DNA of 19,409 nucleotides. Origin: Rhizobiaceae bacterium (GTDB taxonomy: Bacteria > Pseudomonadota > Alphaproteobacteria > Rhizobiales > Rhizobiaceae). Each line of letters begins with the position of its first letter. Position 1 is the first letter of the stretch. The position numbers and the translations under genes are program-made. The stretch is from NCBI GenBank assembly GCA_021648425.1, contig JAKISV010000035.1:1-19409 (forward strand). The letters are read 5' to 3'. The notes beneath the pieces are model-generated. The model was not told the DNA's origin. It saw only the letters and a program-made list of their open reading frames with translations, and made no database searches. Positions 1-6,334 of this stretch are shown one piece after another.

Positions 1-1906
1 CGCCTATCGCCAATATTGGCGGGTAGTCCATTGCGCGAACCTGGTCATAGGGAGAATAGGAAGCGATATTCAGGTAGTCCTGCTTGCTTGTGATGGGGTT
101 CCCCCATTCCGGCCATTCAGGTGGCGTTAGCGGGAGTGTTTCATCAAGCATGGTATTGAGAACATCGACGAAGGGAACTTCGCCGATAATCCCGGCAAAC
201 AAATGTGGTGCTATATTGGCCACCGCCCCCATTAACATTCCACCCGCACTGCCGCCATGCGCCACAATTTTGCCCACGCCCGTATATTTTTGTTCCGCCA
301 GATATTCACCAGCGCTAATGAAATCAGTAAAACTGTTGGTTTTGAACTGGCGACGCCCCTTGTCGTACCAGTCAAACCCTTTCTCCTTACCCCCTCTGAT
401 ATGCGCAATGGCATAGATAAATCCGCGATCAACCAGTGAAAGAATATTGGTATTGAAGGCCGCAGGCATCGACATGCCATAGGCTCCATAACCATAAAGC
501 AAACAAGGTGCACTGCCATCGATTGGCGTATCTTTGTGAAATAGCAGCGATACGGGAACCAGCTCCCCGTCGGCGGCCGGGACCTGGACGCGCCTGGTTA
601 CATAATCAGCAATGTTGTGGCCGCTAGGCACTTCTTGAGTTTTAAGCAACCGCCGCTCGCGTGTTTCCATGTTGTATTCGTATGATTGTGAGGGGGTGGT
701 CATTGATGAATAGGTAAATCGAATGACATCGGTATCAAATTCATAAGCCCCACTAAGACCAAGGGAATAGGCTTCTTCATCGAATTCAATTGCGTGCTGC
801 GCACCGTCACTGAGGCGAAATACTATAATGCGAGGCAGTCCGTTTTCTCGCTCCAGCCACACGAGATGGTTTGCATAAATACCATGGCTTAAAATCAAAC
901 GACCAGGTTTGTGGGCAACAAGATCGCGCCAGTTTTCAATGCCCGGGTTTTCAGCACCTGCAGTAACAATTTTAAAGTCCTTGGCATCATCACGATTGGT
1001 AAGGATATACAATATTCCCTTGCCCTCATCGATTGAATATTCGATGCCGGTTTCTCTTTTTGCAACAATTTGCATCGTTGCCAGAGGGTTTTGGGCCGGT
1101 AACAGCCAGGCTTCCGAAGTCTGGTGATCATGGATATCGACAATTATCCAGTCCCCGGATTGGCTTTTGGACGCACTCATAAAAAACCCGGCATCGCGCT
1201 CTTCATAAATCAGCACATCGCTATCACCAGGTTTCGCGGGGTTATGAAAAAACATTTTTGAAGGCCGGTGATTATCATCAAGATGACAATAGACAAAGCC
1301 ATCACTGTTTTTTGTCCATACCCCTCCGCCATTGGATTCCGGAACGGTTTTGTCCAAATCGACGCCCGTGTCGAGGTTGCGAAACTTGATGGTATAATAT
1401 TCAGAGCCGTTATCATCACATGCCCAGGCGACAAATTTATGGTTGGGAGAGTGGGTTACTGCACCAATACGAAAATAGCTAAAGCCTTCGGCTTCCTTGT
1501 CGCCATCCAGAATAGTGTTTTTTTCTTCACCCGCCACATGAACACGAATGAACTTGGCATGTTCTCCTCCGGTGACAAATGTTACACCATAGGCCCACTC
1601 ACCATCCTTCATCGGTATGGAAGAATCATCTTCCTTGATGCGGCCTTTCATTTCATCGAATAATTCACTTTGAAGTGAAGCCGTATCGGCCATCTGTTCA
1701 TGCTGATACTCGTTTTCCGCTTCCAGATAATTGCGCATATCTGCAGCAAGAACATCAGGGTCGCGCATCACCTGCTGCCAGTTTTCAGCCCGTAACCACC
1801 CATAATCATCCTCACGGGAAATGTCATGGATTGTGCTGGTGATACTACGGCGTTCAGCGATTGGTGGCGAAACCTTGCCTGGTTCAAAGCGCATAATTCT
1901 ACTCAT
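1..1906 (-). CDS. ptrB: Oligopeptidase B (S9A serine peptidase), 3' end cut off by the window
   Basis: This is a trypsin-like cytoplasmic peptidase of the prolyl oligopeptidase family, which cleaves short peptides after Lys or Arg. About 635 codons are visible without a stop, against roughly 690-700 for the family, so the last 50-60 residues lie left of the window. The N-terminal part carries the family's DDYGWLR motif, followed by a beta-propeller region and then the hydrolase domain. The catalytic serine sits in HGGSAGG (Ser about residue 553; codon 248-250). The segment LPLTPPEWPEWGNP, about 45 residues later, matches the region binding the basic P1 side chain; its first Glu has the same spacing from Ser as E. 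coli Glu576. The catalytic Asp and His should be in the missing end. The start is ATG at 1906, or a second ATG at 1894. The gene overlaps the msrB stop by 8 bases, so coupled translation is likely. No frame disruption is seen. Confidence 0.95.
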   Translation of the reverse strand, partial: MSRIMRFEPGKVSPPIAERRSITSTIHDISREDDYGWLRAENWQQVMRDPDVLAADMRNYLEAENEYQHEQMADTASLQSELFDEMKGRIKEDDSSIPMKDGEWAYGVTFVTGGEHAKFIRVHVAGEEKNTILDGDKEAEGFSYFRIGAVTHSPNHKFVAWACDDNGSEYYTIKFRNLDTGVDLDKTVPESNGGGVWTKNSDGFVYCHLDDNHRPSKMFFHNPAKPGDSDVLIYEERDAGFFMSASKSQSGDWIIVDIHDHQTSEAWLLPAQNPLATMQIVAKRETGIEYSIDEGKGILYILTNRDDAKDFKIVTAGAENPGIENWRDLVAHKPGRLILSHGIYANHLVWLERENGLPRIIVFRLSDGAQHAIEFDEEAYSLGLSGAYEFDTDVIRFTYSSMTTPSQSYEYNMETRERRLLKTQEVPSGHNIADYVTRRVQVPAADGELVPVSLLFHKDTPIDGSAPCLLYGYGAYGMSMPAAFNTNILSLVDRGFIYAIAHIRGGKEKGFDWYDKGRRQFKTNSFTDFISAGEYLAEQKYTGVGKIVAHGGSAGGMLMGAVANIAPHLFAGIIGEVPFVDVLNTMLDETLPLTPPEWPEWGNPITSKQDYLNIASYSPYDQVRAMDYPPILAIG

Positions 1907-2300
1907 CGTTTTCAGGCCTAAATGATAATGCATGCCCATTCATACAATAACGTAATCCGCTTGGTTGCGGACCATCTTTAAAAACGTGTCCAAGGTGTGC
2001 ATCACAATCAGCGCACCTTATTTCTGTTCGCCTTGAGAATAATCCGCGATCATCATGTTCACTAACGCTGTCTTGTGCCTTGGGGGCATAAAAACTGGGC
2101 CAGCCGGTACCAGAATCAAATTTTGTTTTAGTTTCGAATAAGTCCTTGCCGCAGCACACACAAGAAAAGTTTCCATCCCTTTTTTCATTTTGATGCGGCC
2201 CGCTGAATGCCCGTTCTGTGCCATGCTTGCGAGTGATACGGTATTGCTCCGGCGATAGTTTTTCACGCCATTCACTTTCAGGTTTCTCAATTTTGACCAT
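1899..2300 (-). CDS. msrB: Peptide-methionine (R)-S-oxide reductase MsrB
   Basis: MsrB reduces the R form of methionine sulfoxide in proteins, repairing oxidative damage. The 133-residue product has the usual length. It shows both zinc CxxC pairs (C47/C50 in CVCC and C96/C99 in CADC), the conserved HLGHVF segment (H102, H105), and the catalytic cysteine C119 in RYCMNGHALSF. The resolving-cysteine position, GCGWPSF in E. coli, reads GTGWPSF here. That variant is known in many MsrBs and implies use of another cysteine or direct thioredoxin reduction. The start is taken at ATG 2300, preceded by GGAG seven bases upstream. An in-frame ATG at 2366 would add a 22-residue extension unlike the family. 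The stop overlaps the oligopeptidase B start, so the two are probably co-transcribed. Confidence 0.95.
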   Translation of the reverse strand: MVKIEKPESEWREKLSPEQYRITRKHGTERAFSGPHQNEKRDGNFSCVCCGKDLFETKTKFDSGTGWPSFYAPKAQDSVSEHDDRGLFSRRTEIRCADCDAHLGHVFKDGPQPSGLRYCMNGHALSFRPENDE

Positions 2301-2826
2301 AACAAATCTCCAGCAATATAAATCGTATGCGCGCTCAAAGCTGGAGTGAATTGAAAGCAGATGCAAGTAAAATTCTCAATTCAGATTCGCAGTTGCTCCC
2401 AAGCTGTTCGAAATGCGCAAGAATTTCAAAATTGAGAATTATATACAACCTGATTTATAGAATGCTCATGTTGACATTGCAAGATTTGAGAATTAGTTGA
2501 CGTATGGTAAAGTGTCAAATAGCAAATTTAGATCATTTTGTCGTGAGCGAATATTTTGAGAGGTACAGTAGATCACCAATTCTTACCGAGTACTGCAGTA
2601 GAAACTAATAATTGCCATGTTTTGCACGTACTGGGTGGTTGACAATCAAGCGTGAGTGTTAGAATGCAGTGTCAAATGCATGATTGGCAAATAACCTACC
2701 CACACTGGTTAGATCAACCAACAGCATTTAATTCCGAAAAACCATTTATGTAAAACAATCGAAATTAGCTTCCTGCCAGACAACTTTGTTGCTGGCATAC
2801 CTACTAAAACAACAAAAGAGAAAAAA
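2301..2826. other. AT-rich intergenic region between divergent msrB and mucR
   Basis: This 526-base stretch has no convincing coding frame on either strand. It holds three copies of a TTGAGAATT element, listed separately. A TTGACA at 2639-2644 is followed 15 bases later by TAGAAT, which could be a weak mucR promoter. Both msrB and mucR start at its edges and read outward, so it must contain two promoters. MucR-family genes are commonly autoregulated, and their proteins bind AT-rich DNA. No tRNA or clear small RNA was recognised. Confidence 0.6.
2371..2494. repeat. Three-copy TTGAGAATT repeat upstream of mucR
   Basis: AATTCTCAATT at 2371-2381 is an exact inverted copy of AATTGAGAATT at 2430-2440. 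A third, shorter copy, TTGAGAATT, is at 2486-2494. The centres are about 59 and 55 bases apart, near five to six helical turns. The copies lie between the divergent msrB and mucR genes and are plausible regulator sites, possibly for MucR itself. The role is inference; the repeat is directly visible. Confidence 0.6.
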
Positions 2827-3273
2827 ATGGAAAACCATCAAACCCAACAATTGCAATCGGATATGGATAATTCTATCCTGATTGAATTGACGGCAGAAGT
2901 TGTATCAGCCTATGTAGGCAACAATCCTGTTTCGCTCAACGACTTACCCAACCTGATATCAGATGTTCATGTTGCTTTGGGAGCAGCGAATTCAGCGGCT
3001 AATGCGCCACTTGCAGCCAAACAAAAACCGGCTGTATCACCAAAAAAATCCCTGCATCGAGACTACCTGATTTGCCTTGAAGACGGTAAGAAGTTTAAAT
3101 CCCTGAAACGGCATATCAGAACACACTATAATCTATCACCCGAAGAATATCGGGAAAAATGGGGACTTGGCCATGATTATCCAATGGTAGCTCCTGCTTA
3201 CGCTGAAGCACGTTCCAGACTTGCCCGCGAAATGGGTCTGGGCCGAAAAAAGGGTACGAAAATCAAGAAGTAA
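2827..3273 (+). CDS. mucR: Ros/MucR family zinc-finger transcriptional regulator
   Basis: MucR/Ros proteins are small DNA-binding regulators of alphaproteobacteria. They control exopolysaccharide, motility, virulence and cell-cycle genes, often as H-NS-like silencers at AT-rich sites. The 148-residue product has an N-terminal oligomerisation region (about residues 15-52), a low-complexity linker, and the prokaryotic zinc finger at about 78-125. The ligands read C83-x2-D86-x9-H96-x3-H100 within LICLEDGKKFKSLKRHI. The second cysteine of Ros is Asp here, a known variant in this family. A basic C-terminal tail (RKKGTKIKK) follows. The start is ATG 2827, with a weak GAG-containing ribosome site in an A-rich leader. 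The gene has its own upstream region and a terminator just after it, so it is probably monocistronic. Confidence 0.95.
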   Translation: MENHQTQQLQSDMDNSILIELTAEVVSAYVGNNPVSLNDLPNLISDVHVALGAANSAANAPLAAKQKPAVSPKKSLHRDYLICLEDGKKFKSLKRHIRTHYNLSPEEYREKWGLGHDYPMVAPAYAEARSRLAREMGLGRKKGTKIKK

Positions 3274-3292
3274 TTTCACCGATTATTCGATT

Positions 3293-3324
3293 GAAAAAGG
3301 CCGGCAATTATGTCGGCTTTTTTC
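3293..3324. terminator. Bidirectional Rho-independent terminator between convergent genes
   Basis: GAAAAAGGCCG and CGGCTTTTTTC flank a loop of about 10 bases, with one bulged G in the stem. Each strand has a run of A before the stem and T after it. It starts 20 bases after the mucR stop and lies 40 bases beyond the stop of the convergent small gene, so it can serve both. Confidence 0.7.
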
Positions 3325-3363
3325 GTTTATGCGATGCCCGAAGTGGTTTCAGATGCCTCCCTT

Positions 3364-3681
3364 TCAAACGGCCGTGGCACTATTCATATCATCAAGTCTT
3401 TTTCCCGCCTGATGCAGAGCGATATGCCGGTTTAAATCATAGTCAAAGCGTTTCATTCGTGCCTTTTTTCGTTCACAAAGCAAAGCATGGGCAACCGCCA
3501 TTTTTGCTTTTGATATTTGTTCAGTGCTGGTCAGGTTGTCGAATTTATAACCGGTCAACCGAAGCAGGATTGATTCTGTGTTGTAATCCGCCGGTCTGCT
3601 CAATGAAGCTTTTTTAACAAACTCCTTTGCTTCTTTATTCAAGTTGAGTTGCATGGTTTTGATGTCTGTTTTTGTTCGCAT
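3364..3681 (-). CDS. Conserved small protein of unknown function (105 aa)
   Basis: I do not recognise a named family with certainty; it resembles short cytoplasmic proteins found in Rhizobiales. The product is rich in charged residues with no signal peptide or membrane segment. It contains the stretches RPADYNTESILLRLTGYKF and YDLNRHIALHQAGKRL, which look like a helical, possibly nucleic-acid- or protein-binding fold. AGGTG lies two bases before ATG 3681, a close but credible ribosome site. The gene converges on mucR with a shared terminator and is divergent from the DnaA-domain-IV gene. That layout supports a real gene over a chance frame. Function unknown. Confidence 0.65.
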   Translation of the reverse strand: MRTKTDIKTMQLNLNKEAKEFVKKASLSRPADYNTESILLRLTGYKFDNLTSTEQISKAKMAVAHALLCERKKARMKRFDYDLNRHIALHQAGKRLDDMNSATAV

Positions 3682-3737
3682 TTCACCTACCAGTTTGATT
3701 AATTCATCTCACCTGATGATCAACTCACTTGAGGCAG

Positions 3738-3746
3738 TGGGGATAA
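3738..3746 (-). promoter_or_regulatory. DnaA-box-like site (TTATCCCCA on the minus strand)
   Basis: The plus strand reads TGGGGATAA, so the minus strand reads TTATCCCCA. This differs from the classic DnaA box TTATCCACA only at position 7. A second copy in opposite orientation lies at 3851-3859. Both share the extended form AA(G/C)TTATCCCCA. The site sits between the small minus-strand gene and the gene for a protein with a DnaA domain IV. Binding is inference. Confidence 0.5.
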
Positions 3747-3850
3747 CTTGATTGGTAGCGAGGCGTTTTTTTCAATTACTGTTGGCAAAACACGCGCGGA
3801 CTAAGGATAAAGGTTCGCAATATCCATGCTTTCGATGAAAATTGAAAAAC

Positions 3851-3859
3851 TTATCCCCA
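3851..3859 (+). promoter_or_regulatory. DnaA-box-like site (TTATCCCCA) just upstream of the -35
   Basis: This is the same nine-base sequence as the site at 3738-3746, in inverted orientation. It ends five bases before the candidate -35 of the downstream gene. That position suits a regulator of this promoter, either DnaA or the DnaA-like product itself. The match is one base off the TTATCCACA consensus. Confidence 0.5.
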
Positions 3860-3864
3860 TCAGC

Positions 3865-3892
3865 TTTACCTGGAGGAAAATAGGAATATAAT
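3865..3892 (+). promoter_or_regulatory. Candidate promoter of the DnaA-like/DUF6456 operon
   Basis: TTTACC at 3865-3870, a 16-base spacer, and a perfect TATAAT at 3887-3892 lie 23 bases before the ATG at 3915. The -35 is imperfect (four of six bases), which would fit an activated or regulated promoter. Confidence 0.5.
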
Positions 3893-3914
3893 CCTTTTTG
3901 TGGAGGTAAGTATT

Positions 3915-4457
3915 ATGAATGCGCATTTAGCGGATTACGAAACAAATATCAGTGAAAGAGCATCGATATGTTCTTTAAATAAGGTGAGTTCCAAATATGG
4001 CACCCTGTCTGCGAATCCAGCGAACGGTGAAACTACAGGAATTAACAACGAAGAAATATTAGATGGTTTTTGTCCGAACCTGTTGAGAATAAGAGAATTC
4101 TGCAATCTTTCAGTAATTTTCACAGCCAAATATTATCAGATTCCAATCCATGAATTAATGAGTAAGACACGCGCCAAAGCTCAGGCTGCACAAGCCCGTC
4201 AGATTGCAATATACATAGCGCACACTACATTTTCCGTTCCTTACCGTGAGGCTGCTCTATATTTTCACAGAGATAGAACAACGGTGGCCCATGCCTGCAG
4301 GGTAATTGAAGACCACCGCGACAATCGGATATTCGATGAAAAACTCACAATGGTCGAAGAATTTGTGTCTGAGGCAGCCGTGATCACCCATTGGGTTGGA
4401 TATGAATTTGCTCGATTTTCGACGAACCAATCTTCCAATGGAGATTGTTATCTGTGA
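3915..4457 (+). CDS. DnaA domain IV-like helix-turn-helix protein
   Basis: The product (180 aa) carries only the C-terminal DNA-binding domain of the replication initiator DnaA, at about residues 65-137. No AAA+ ATPase is present, so it cannot itself be an initiator. Hallmarks are ARQIAIY (R95, Q96, matching the conserved Arg-Gln of DnaA) and RDRTTVAHACRVIED, matching the DnaA signature RDHTTVLHACRKIE. The signature histidine is replaced by Arg121. The first 60 residues and last 40 are without recognisable domains. ATG 3915 is preferred because TGGAGG lies eight bases upstream; a GTG at 3900 would have no such site. The stop overlaps the start of the DUF6456 gene as GTGA, so the two are translationally coupled. 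A role as transcription or replication regulator is inference. Confidence 0.85.
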   Translation: MNAHLADYETNISERASICSLNKVSSKYGTLSANPANGETTGINNEEILDGFCPNLLRIREFCNLSVIFTAKYYQIPIHELMSKTRAKAQAAQARQIAIYIAHTTFSVPYREAALYFHRDRTTVAHACRVIEDHRDNRIFDEKLTMVEEFVSEAAVITHWVGYEFARFSTNQSSNGDCYL

Positions 4458-5275
4458 AAAATACTTCAAATAGAAAGTCCATCACGCAGATTCTGAAAAT
4501 ATTGTCGCATCATCGTGGCTTAGGAGTAAGTTTTGCCGCCAATGGCGATCAATTGGTATTGAAGCTCTCTAAGTGCGATCGCATATTTCCGGTGTCATTA
4601 CTCAGAAACCTGCAATCCAGTGGGCTGGTGCAGACTTGCAACCAACGCATTTCGATTGTTAGCGCTGGGATATCATTTCTTAAGCGCGAATTGTGCGATC
4701 ACCAGCCTTATATTTCTCAACATGGCCAGATAGAGCAATCCACCACCAGAATTTTCAATAAACATCACCCTGTTATCAAAAATACGGCAGAATCTCCTCT
4801 TGCACGCCTCTATAGTCGTAAGCAAAAAAATGGACTGTCATATATTACAATTCAGGAATATCAGGCCGGTGACCGTCTGCGAAATGATTTTGAAAGGGCC
4901 GGCCTTCAGCCATCAATTACGGTGAGATGGAATGAAGCGGTATCAACCGGATCAAAATTTGGCTCCGGCAGTGCAGCAGGCGAAATGTCAGATATAGCCA
5001 TAGATGCCCGTAAACGACTTGAAAAAGCTATCAATATAATTGGCCCCGAACTATCGGGCGTGACCCTCGATATTTGCTGTTTCCTCAAAGGGTTTGAAAT
5101 CGTTGAGCGAGAGCGCAACTGGCCAAGCCGGTCAGCAAAACTGATTATCAAAATGGCCCTGTCTATTTTGGCTCGGCACTATGGTTATACAATGTCAGCC
5201 AAATACAGTTTTGCCGACCGCAAACGCCCCATTGACCAATGGGGGACAGCAGATTATCGGCCACGCCAACTATGA
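4454..5275 (+). CDS. DUF6456 domain-containing protein
   Basis: This 273-residue protein has the DUF6456 pattern in its C-terminal half: ESPLARLYSRK, then EYQAGDRLRNDFERAGLQP, then an acidic helix, then LDICCFLKGFEIVERERNWP and ALSILARHYGY. The N-terminal part (about 1-80) looks like a winged-helix-type fold (ITQILKILSHHRGLGVSF..), which is inference. GTG 4454 is chosen because GGAGA lies nine bases upstream and the GTGA overlap with the preceding stop is typical of coupling. A TTG at 4445 would sit on the ribosome site. The biochemical role of DUF6456 is not established to my knowledge. Its overlap with the DnaA-domain gene suggests a joint function. It ends tail-to-tail with sufE, overlapping by six bases. 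Confidence 0.85.
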   Translation: MKNTSNRKSITQILKILSHHRGLGVSFAANGDQLVLKLSKCDRIFPVSLLRNLQSSGLVQTCNQRISIVSAGISFLKRELCDHQPYISQHGQIEQSTTRIFNKHHPVIKNTAESPLARLYSRKQKNGLSYITIQEYQAGDRLRNDFERAGLQPSITVRWNEAVSTGSKFGSGSAAGEMSDIAIDARKRLEKAINIIGPELSGVTLDICCFLKGFEIVERERNWPSRSAKLIIKMALSILARHYGYTMSAKYSFADRKRPIDQWGTADYRPRQL

Positions 5276-5689
5276 AATTTGTAAAACGTTCGCTGAAATA
5301 CTCTTGATTCGATTAACCATCGATATCAATCCATTGGAACGTTGCGGAGTGATGTGCTCTTGCAAGCCTATTTTATTGAAATATTCAATTTCATTGGTGC
5401 TTGCAATTTCACTCGCTTTTTTATTGGAGAAAATCGCAAGTGTAACTGCAATTAAACCTCTAACAATATGGGCATCCGAATAACCTCTAAACGTCACGAG
5501 GGGGTCGGCTCCTTCTTCAATCTTGCTGGTTATCCAAACCTGCGAAACGCAACCATTGACCTTGTTTGCGCCATTACGTTCACTTTCTGGAAACTCTTCA
5601 AGGCCATTGCCCAGCTCGATCAGGTATTTATACCGATCTTCCCAGTCATCAAGGTATTCAAAGTTTTCAACTATGCTTTCAATGTCCAA
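5270..5689 (-). CDS. sufE: SufE family cysteine desulfuration protein
   Basis: SufE accepts the persulfide sulfur from the SufS cysteine desulfurase and passes it to the SufBCD scaffold for Fe-S cluster assembly. The 139-residue protein has the full pattern: FEYLDDWEDRYKYLIELG at the N-terminus, the sulfur-accepting C47 in VNGCVSQVW, HIVRGLIAVTLAIFS in the core, and PQRSNGLISMVNRI at the C-terminus. The start appears to be TTG at 5689. The frame is closed by a TGA ten codons further upstream and no ATG or GTG intervenes. GTGAG lies about nine bases before the TTG. No suf operon is present here. Isolated sufE genes are usual in Rhizobiales. Confidence 0.95.
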   Translation of the reverse strand: MDIESIVENFEYLDDWEDRYKYLIELGNGLEEFPESERNGANKVNGCVSQVWITSKIEEGADPLVTFRGYSDAHIVRGLIAVTLAIFSNKKASEIASTNEIEYFNKIGLQEHITPQRSNGLISMVNRIKSISANVLQIS

Positions 5690-5801
5690 TTTATCAATCT
5701 CACAACTGACGCTGGTTCATCTATCTATAAGCCAGGCCGATTTCTGATGTTGATGAAGATATATTGATAATAGTGCATAATGCCAAGCAATTGTGTGATC
5801 T

Positions 5802-6113
5802 TTATTGACGCGGATTAATGCTGCCTGTGATAATTTGCTCGTCCCCCGCAGGTGGTGGAACTGCTGTCAGCATATCGCTGAGATTAACCACATGCGCCTG
5901 CACACGGCCCCCATATTGCTTCATCAATCCGATTGCTGTTTCGCAAGAGTCGGGATTTCGAATACAAAAATCACCAACATCACTGGCAACAGCCTGGATA
6001 AACGCGAAAGTCTGGAGGTCTGACCCGGTATCCCGCTGCAAATTAAGTCGGTCATTCTTGACCGGCACCAGCATCACCACAAGTGAAAACCAGAATATGG
6101 TTCTAATAATCAT
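5802..6113 (-). CDS. DUF5330 domain-containing small secreted or membrane-anchored protein
   Basis: The 103-residue product begins with a hydrophobic segment (residues 3-18, IRTIFWFSLVVMLVPV), a signal peptide or anchor. A short periplasmic part follows, with two cysteines (FCIRNPDSCETA) that could form a disulfide. The end is SINPRQ. This matches my memory of DUF5330, a family limited to Rhizobiales, of unknown function. GAGGG lies six bases before ATG 6113. It shares its strand with sufE, 112 bases apart, and is divergent from the histidine kinase gene. Confidence 0.75.
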   Translation of the reverse strand: MIIRTIFWFSLVVMLVPVKNDRLNLQRDTGSDLQTFAFIQAVASDVGDFCIRNPDSCETAIGLMKQYGGRVQAHVVNLSDMLTAVPPPAGDEQIITGSINPRQ

Positions 6114-6248
6114 TTCTATCCCTCAATAAAAATTGTCATTGGCACCTATAGGGGAAACCAATGAAAGATCGATTTGCCAGATACCTCCAATTTGATTCAA
6201 ATTTTATCATTACCAAAACGTGTATTGCCAATTTCTTATAACCGCTCG

Positions 6249-6279
6249 TTAACCAAGCCACACGAAAGGCCGGTATAAT
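6249..6279 (+). promoter_or_regulatory. Candidate promoter of the histidine kinase gene with a CtrA-type half site
   Basis: A perfect TATAAT lies at 6274-6279, 55 bases before ATG 6335. TTAACCA at 6249-6255 takes the -35 position with a spacing of 18-19 bases. TTAACC(AT) is the half site of the alphaproteobacterial cell-cycle regulator CtrA, which often activates by binding over a poor -35. The sequence is visible; CtrA control is inference. Confidence 0.4.
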
Positions 6280-6334
6280 GATGAAAATTCCGCCCCCAAA
6301 TACCAAAATCCACCCTGGCTTAGGGTTACGTTAA

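Noticed and set aside
84..519. Several short frames at the left edge on both strands
   Set aside because: They overlap the oligopeptidase catalytic region, whose minus-strand frame reads through with conserved motifs.
1268..1663. Plus-strand 131-residue open frame opposite the oligopeptidase gene
   Set aside because: It is antisense to a clearly coding frame and has no family pattern or ribosome site.
2301..2826. CRISPR array or transposon end repeats
   Set aside because: The three repeats are too short and too few, and one is inverted. No spacers, cas genes or transposase are present.
3700..3900. Possible replication origin because of DnaA-box-like sites near a DnaA-like gene
   Set aside because: Only two imperfect boxes, no AT-rich unwinding cluster, and the gene lacks the DnaA ATPase domain. 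Local regulation is a simpler reading.
5690..5801. Longer SufE start upstream of TTG 5689
   Set aside because: An in-frame TGA closes the frame ten codons upstream, and no ATG or GTG lies between it and the TTG.
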